Shown here: positions 58,012-64,000 of the stretch, piece by piece
How the letters are laid out: every line of letters starts with the position of its first letter
Position numbering within the stretch: position 1 is the stretch's first letter
The notes under the pieces: generated by a model
Databases searched by the model: none
The model's input: only the letters and a program-made list of their open reading frames with translations
What the model was told of the DNA's origin: nothing
Position numbers and translations under genes: made by a program
Assembly (NCBI GenBank): GCA_026874595.1
Contig: CM049316.1
Coordinates: 63,655,176 to 63,719,175 of the forward strand
Direction of reading: 5' to 3'
Source of the DNA: Sipunculus nudus
Taxonomy: Eukaryota > Annelida > Sipuncula > Golfingiida > Sipunculidae
DNA length: 64,000 bases

Positions 58012-58465
58012 GACCTCATTAAATATGCGAGAATTTAGATGAGAATGAATGTAATTCAGGTAAGAAAATATGTTGGCTAATATTCATAATGAGTTTCATG
58101 AAAACCAATTAGGTTTTTGGGTAGTCATCACGGCGGCACCAAAGTCTAGCGACTACTGACCTCATTAAATATGCATAGACTTTGCCGGAAATCGAACGTA
58201 GGCGAGATATTGTATTGATTTATATTTTTATTAAGTTTTATCAAAATCCATTAAATTCCTGGTAAGTTATCGCGGCGGCACCACAATGTTGCCTAGTGAC
58301 CTCTGACCTTATTAAATATGCGTGGATTTGATTTCGTCTGATATCGAACTCGGGTAAGATTATCCATTTGTAAGTAGATAATGTGAGTTTCTTGAAATCC
58401 ACCAAAGTTATCGCGGTGACACTAAAAGATAACGGACGGACAGACAGACAGATAGACGGGTGTAT
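58012..58465 (+). mobile_element. 147-bp tandem repeats with ACGGACGGACAGAC tail (pearl-like)
   Basis: Unit starts (GACCTCATTAAATATGCG-like) at 58012, 58158 and 58305. Units contain ATCGAAC, GGTAAGA and ATCGCGGCGGCACCA. The array ends directly in GATAACGGACGGACAGACAGACAG. Short core repeats plus an ACGG-type microsatellite are the pearl/CvA layout of bivalves. Confidence 0.65.
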
Positions 58466-59490
58466 AATATTAATCAGGGCTTTCAATCGGAAAGAAATTT
58501 GAAGTGCCCGGGACCTTCATGCCAATATGTTGGAGAATCCCATCTGACTTTAGAGCGACCAAATGAGGATGATCCGTGTCAAATTTTCAATGTTTGTTTA
58601 AAACTGAACCTTTTATTAGTGTCATTATATGATTATAAATCGTGTCATTATATGAGCATTTGATTATACAGTGATATGTGAAGGCCAGTTGTCAGCGCGG
58701 TGTACAGAACTGATTGGTTTGTCTGGGCAAACTTTGATCCACACAGTCCTACAGGCAGAAATACTAGTCGCGTGTGAAGCTTGGACCTTAAAAAGATAAT
58801 ATTTTTCTGCTTAACCCAAACATTATCGTCAGTAATGTAGGCCTACCTTGTTAGGGGAACGACAAGCCGGCTAGACTCAGTATCACTAAAGGTTATAGAA
58901 AGTTGTGCCTGTTCGATTTTTTTACAAATAACTTAGTTTTTTTCTTGTATATATCCAGACACAAAGGAACCTTGCATTGAATTAAGTTAAAATACGACTT
59001 AAGTAAAATTGTACATGCGATTGCACCTGTCCTGTGGCGGTATATAATAATTGGAAATATACTTTAGCATTGGGTTTAATTGAAGCAACCTGGCCTGGTT
59101 GATCTGTGGTCTGTTTAATGTGGCTTAACTTACACAAGATGGGCGTCTCAAATATTAACGTATCCGTTGACGCCCTGTTCACTAACCTGAATACTTGCAG
59201 ATTTAAGCTACTCAAGTTCCCTTCTGAATAAAAAAAACAAACGATAAGACATTTTTTAATGTTTTAACACAAAAAGAATCGCAGGTTTATGGAAAATTTA
59301 AGGAAAATACGCGCGTTAATCGGTCATATCTTGTTTCTAATCTAGTGTTAACGAGATATAATTTTGGACTAGAGCTTTTGATATATATATATTCTCACAA
59401 AATACTGGTTTCGTTTATCTGGCAGAAGACACCTTTATATTTTAAGTTCCGTTCGACATCTTTTCTTAAAAACTTTACGAAACATTCTCG
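58466..59490. other. No feature seen
   Basis: AT-rich; small frames not recognisable. Confidence 0.4.
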
Positions 59491-59540
59491 GCATTGAGTG
59501 TGCGTGTGTTTGTGTGTGTGTGTGGGGGGGGGGGGGGGGC
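59491..59540. repeat. (TG)n followed by poly(G)
   Basis: TG-rich 59497-59523, then a G run to 59539. Confidence 0.9.
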
Positions 59541-60795
59541 AAGAGTGCCTTCGTTACCCGGTAGATGGCAGCATGGGTAAATGGGTAGGTAGTTCGGTGA
59601 TTGGATCAAGAGAGATTTCTGTGAAGTTATTCCAAATGTCATTACTTGTATACCTGTTGTGCTCGCATTTTGTAAAGTGAAATCAAATACCGACCAGAGA
59701 CTTTGACAGGAACCTTTAAGCTAAGGATGAGGTAGTTTTTTAGTTTATCAACTGAGACCCATTATGATCTTTCTTGTCGATAAAGTTCTTTCTTTTTGGT
59801 GTAATGGACTCGAAAACTTAGTGTGAATCGCCACCGACAGGTGTGGCTAGTGTGGCTGAATAGTCTGTAAGCCATCGATAAATGCTTTCATAAAACATAT
59901 TTTAATTGCCGATGCTGTTCTTAAGAGGACACATAAAATGACACACGCGATAATAAATGGCACTGGAGTCAGTAGGACGAGATATCTGATACTGCTACAG
60001 GTACTAAGAAAATTGTTTGTCTGTCGATTTGCTTGGGCGAACCCAATGGTTCTAGACAACGATTATTCTAGGAATTTACACGGAAAGTCTTTGTTAAAGG
60101 TACATTTGTACCAAAAGATATGGTCCAATATTGTTTAATCATCGTCCCTTGTCTGAGATCTTTTTTATTATCTTTTTTAAAATAACTGCTTTAATGTTAC
60201 AATCTTTCTGTGAATACAACATCGGTCAGTTAGCAGACGACAGTTGACTAACCGCTTTAGATAGTCTCCAATCAGAGTGCACATGGTACAGTGTGAAACA
60301 GGCACAAAAGCAACTTTTCGTGCGAACGTGGCTTACACCTCCGGAGCGTTAAATAAGTCAAATTGACAATACGGGGCCAAACCTACCGGTTAACGATGAT
60401 ATAAATTCCCAGGATGTTACATGTAACAAAGGTGTAAGGGGGCCCCCATTAGCGCGAATAGTTAAAGAAGCGTGTTTAAAAGGCTTAACAGCCTGCATGC
60501 ATCCTAAGGTAATGGCTACAAAGTGTGGGGAATAACATATTCTTTACATCGGCGGGGCATTTGGGGTGTTTATAATTGGCTATGGAATTGAAACCACCAT
60601 TGTATAAAGGAACAAAGGATCGGAGCTAAATGTACTGCAAAACAGAGACCCCGGAGTAGCAATAAACAGCCATAAATGAGCGGTTAAGTAATACTAATGT
60701 TTGGATAAGGTTTCCTTAAACTTTCCCAGGTGCGAAACTTTTTCTCTCCATCCCGGTCTCATGTACCTGCAGGCCTCATACATTAATTTAAGTAT
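59541..60795. other. No feature seen
   Basis: No exon, RNA gene or repeat recognised. Confidence 0.4.
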
Positions 60796-62012
60796 TATGT
60801 TCTCCAGCATGTATTGCTTTGAGAACAGCATGATCTCCAGCATGTATTGTATCTGAGAACGACCTTTTATTCATAGATGAGTCCGTGTTCTCCAGCTTGT
60901 ATTGTCTCTAGAAACGATCTTTTTCAGACATCAGTCCATGTTCTTCCTCTTGTATTGTCTCTGGAAACGATCTTTTTCTATGATGAGTCCATGTTCCCAA
61001 GCTTGTATTGTCTCTGAGTATAGCCTTTTTTTCAGTGATAAGTCCATGTTCCCAAGCTTGTATTGTCTCTGAGTATAGCCTTTTTTCAGTGATAAGTCCA
61101 TGTTCCCAAGCTTGTATTGTCTCTGAGTATAGCCTTTTTTTTCAGTGATAAGTCCATGTTCTCAAGCTTGTATTGTCTCTGAGTATAGCCTTTTTTTCAG
61201 TGATGAGTCCATGTTCCCAAGCTTGTATTGTCTCTGAGCACGACATTTTTTTTCAGAGATGGGTCCATGTTCTCCAGCTTGTATTGTCTCTGGAAACGAT
61301 TTTTCTTCAGAGATGAGTCCATGTTCTTTATCTTGTATTATTTCTGGAAACAATCTTTATCTGACATGAGTCCATGTTTTCCAGCTTAATAATGGCCTTG
61401 AGTACGACCTTTTTCGTGGATCAGTTCATGTTCCCCAGGTTGTATTGTCTCTGAGAATATTTTCCCCCAGAAATTAGCATATGTTCTTCATCTTGTATTG
61501 TCTCTGATAATGATCTCAGGGATGAGTCCATGTTCTTTATCTTGTATTATCTCTGGAAACGATCATTTTCAGACATGAACCCATGCTTTTCATCTTGTAT
61601 AGTATCTTGAAACGATCTTTATCAGACATGAGTCCATGTTCTCGATCTTGTATTATCTCTGGAAACGATCTTTTTCAGGGATGAATCCATGTTCTCCAGC
61701 TTGTATTGTCTCTTGAAACAATCTTTTCATAGATGAGTCCATGTTCCCCAGGTTGTATTGTCTCTGAAAATGATTTTTTCCCAGAAATTAGTCAATGTTC
61801 TTCATCTTGTATTGTTTCTGAAAATGATCTCAGAGATGAGTCCTTGTTCTTTATCTTGTATTATCTCTGGAAACGATCTTTATCAGACATGAGTCCATGT
61901 TCTGCAGCTTGTATTATCTCTGGAAACGATATTTTTCAGGGATGAGTCCATGTTCTCCAGCTTAATAATGTCCTTGATTAAGACCTTTTCGTGGATGAGT
62001 TCATGTTCCCAG
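60796..62012. repeat. ~58-bp minisatellite, about 21 units
   Basis: Consensus words GATGAGTCCATGTTCTCCAG, CTTGTATTGTCTCTGG, AAACGATCTTTTTCAG. Unit length varies (55-60 bp) through T-run changes, so no frame stays open. Two sub-types alternate (AGCTTGTATT versus ATCTTGTATTAT). Confidence 0.93.
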
Positions 62013-62310
62013 ACGGTTAAAACGTACACGCCGATAAAACGTGACAATGTTTAAAGTTTCATCTTTGCAACAACAAGATTGGTACCTACCAAAATATAGG
62101 AGTATGTGTTATCGGAATGAATTGATCTGTGGGCCATAGTAGTTTATCAGGCACTGGCACGAACCCCCACCATCAAGTTATTCTGTTTGCACTCGTGCTG
62201 GATACGCTCTCTTCCACTGGTAGTCGTCGATAAAAGATCTTGTTTTGCTCTTTGTGTTGTTTTCTTGAAAGGAAACTAACGTGTTCCAGGATTCATCAAC
62301 TTGCAAATGA

Positions 62311-62311
<1 letters not shown>
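62013..62311. other. No feature seen
   Basis: Spacer between minisatellite and TA tract. Confidence 0.4.

Positions 62312-62364
<53 letters not shown>
62312..62364. repeat. (TA)n tract
   Basis: Pure AT dinucleotide repeat. Confidence 0.95.
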
Positions 62365-62372
<8 letters not shown>

Positions 62373-62464
62373 GTAAATATATTTGTCACGCAGTGATATT
62401 CTTCCGATTTGTAGTAGTGGGGTTTCTTTAGACAATATTAGCTCCTTATTTACGCAATCACCAT

Positions 62465-62960
62465 GTAAGCAGCATCTGAAATGACTGATAAGTCCCGCTC
62501 TGGCGCACTTGCTGTAGGTGAGGTCAGAGTGGTGCTTGGCGACCAGCTGGCTCTGCTGTCGCTGCTTCCTCCTTGATCTCTGTTCGTCTGGTTTGTGTGT
62601 GTGTGTGTGTTTCTTTCTTTCTTTTTTTTTGCTGTGTTATATCAATAGGAATTCAAGCGCCTGTGCTCAGAATTTATAACTGTGTCCTGCCATGGTATGC
62701 ATACGGCGCATCGGATGCCATTCACTGCGTGTATGGTAAAGCTCCATGTCCAGTTTTCTTGCAGGCATTTGTTTGATGTACATGACTCGCTGCCATACAA
62801 CATAATGCAGAGGACACATGCTTGATACACGTGCATTGTTTTCTCGGCGAGGTTTTTGTTTGTAGTCGTGTGACATTGTTATAATTTGTGCTCAGTGTAT
62901 AACGTACTCTTAATGATGGTGTGTACGTCGCCTGAAATGAGGAAAGCCCAATGGATCTCA
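62465..62960 (-). mobile_element. Decayed 3' end of a LINE (non-LTR retrotransposon ORF2)
   Basis: The minus strand at 62836 reads VYQACVLCIMLYGSESCTS, matching the conserved VYxACVLxxLLYGSEsWT motif near the end of many animal LINE reverse-transcriptase ORFs. Further on are WQDTVINSE (family: WQDxVxNxE) and, after a GT microsatellite, KQRQQSQ...DLTYSKCARAGLISHFRCC, matching the terminal C2H2-like (S)RIGLxSHxRxC module. Frameshifts and a microsatellite separate the pieces, so it is a dead fragment. The catalytic palm (YADD) region is absent. Confidence 0.7.
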
Positions 62961-64000
62961 GCGGCGTGTATATAAAAAGAACGGAATGCGAATTACATAA
63001 AATCAACAGGGACTCTAACTATTCACTGGTTATGATAGGTTCATATTGTGTCTACTGTTCCATCGTATAAATAAAAATATTGATTATATTAATGTAAATA
63101 TGTATATGTAAATAAATATTGATTTTATGTCGGTTTAACTCGGGATGGTTATCTTCAATTAGGATTCCAACCTGTTTCATGTTTTGATGAACTCAGATTT
63201 TCCAATGTACACGGAAATTTAAACCTGGGTGATTATCTTGAATCGCGATTTCGACTCTGTTTACTGTAAGTAATAGCTGATAACAGAGGACATTTCTATT
63301 CCCTGATCAAAATTTCTAGATTTTCTACATTATAGTTGGTTATAGTTGTAACATGTCAGCTTTTAGAGAAAATTATCCCGCACGGGATTTTCTCCTGATC
63401 GATTAGCTTTTATGTCCAAATATTCGTGCTGATACTCAGGCAAATCACCTCAACATATTTCATGAAAATCTTGTCACCAGAGAGATGTGACGTTTGTATT
63501 ATTTATTGTGCTGTTGCACTTTTAATGTATAGTATAACCAGATGATTGATTCTCTAAATTGATGGTTATTAATATGCCGTATCATGTATCGATGTTAGTG
63601 TATGAACGTAGATTTAGGGAACCCACATTTTTTATGGCAGTTTCAGTTCAGTCGTGACTCTGTGAGAATTCATTCTTGTCAAACTCGTTAGAGCTAGTCT
63701 TGTTTCTTGTCAAACTCTTCGAAGCTAGTCTAGACAGTTTCCTGTAATAGCATTGTTTGATATAGATTTCAGAGACAACGCACGTGCAAGCATGAATTTC
63801 TCATTCAGGTGTATAAGGAGGCGTGCCCATTTAATATTCATGCATTGAGCAGCAGATCTCCACAATATTGTAAGGCTATAGGCCAGGGGCTTTTTTTTCA
63901 GGATGTATGACATAGGCATGGGTATCTATGCTCAGAAAAAAAAACACAATCTACCGGATCAGCATGCTTCGTAGTGGTGTCTAGCAGTTTCACGGTCCAG
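62961..64000. other. No confirmed feature
   Basis: AT-rich. A short duplication CTTGTCAAACTC(G)TT..GCTAGTCT at 63676-63735; otherwise nothing recognised. Confidence 0.4.

Noticed and set aside
60796-62012. CRISPR-like array, or hammerhead ribozyme because of (C/G)TGATGAGTCC ... GGAAACGA words
   Set aside because: Units are adjacent without unique spacers. The hammerhead core CUGAUGA is not kept (GUGAUGA, AGAUGA) and stem II does not pair.

Overview
This window is animal nuclear DNA. It is AT-rich, dense in dispersed and tandem repeats, and carries one clearly recognisable protein-coding gene split by spliceosomal introns. There are no bacterial-style operons, rRNA genes or canonical tRNA genes. 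The repeat types point to a marine invertebrate, most likely a lophotrochozoan such as a mollusc: tRNA-derived SINEs, arrays ending in ACGGACAGAC tails like bivalve pearl/Helentron non-autonomous elements, and tails of the CATCGCATAAGCTCAC...GCTAAAAA kind. That placement is inference.

The gene is on the minus strand (28032 down to 22338). It is a five-exon fatty-acid-hydroxylase-superfamily gene whose best match is FAXDC2 (fatty acid hydroxylase domain-containing 2, related to C4-methylsterol oxidase). I rebuilt it from splice signals. The phases agree across all four introns and the model is 828 nt, 275 aa plus stop, with AATAAA 30 nt past the stop. The two HX2HH boxes are intact, but the first box reads HRLLY where HRLLH is expected. 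Trinucleotide and dinucleotide microsatellites abut two of its splice sites, and its introns hold several repeat copies.

Layout. 0-9 kb: short tandem duplications, a 360-bp satellite of paired CAGGTGAGT/ACTCACCTG motifs, a MITE with hairpin ends, a 234-244-bp GC-rich array, SINEs and ACGG-tailed elements. 9-14.5 kb: mostly unassigned, with one possible terminal exon and poly(A) signal on the minus strand. 14.5-18.3 kb: five tandem copies of an ~800-bp unit. 19-21 kb: long (TA)n tracts and a Tc1/mariner-type MITE. 22-28.4 kb: the FAXDC2-like gene. 28.4-33.2 kb: a 51-bp array and a 340-bp tandem array with a GACGGACAGAC tail. 36-40 kb: nested DNA transposons. 40-41 kb: an orphan signal-peptide-like exon facing a cysteine-rich open frame on the other strand. 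42-51 kb: mixed repeats, including a striking 970-bp element with sub-repetitive inverted ends. 52.7-57 kb: an old ~2.4-2.75-kb tandem duplication. 57-64 kb: a 147-bp tandem repeat with ACGG tail, a 58-bp minisatellite and the decayed 3' end of a LINE.

Apart from the FAXDC2-like gene, every coding call is low confidence. Exons shorter than about 60 codons may have been missed.
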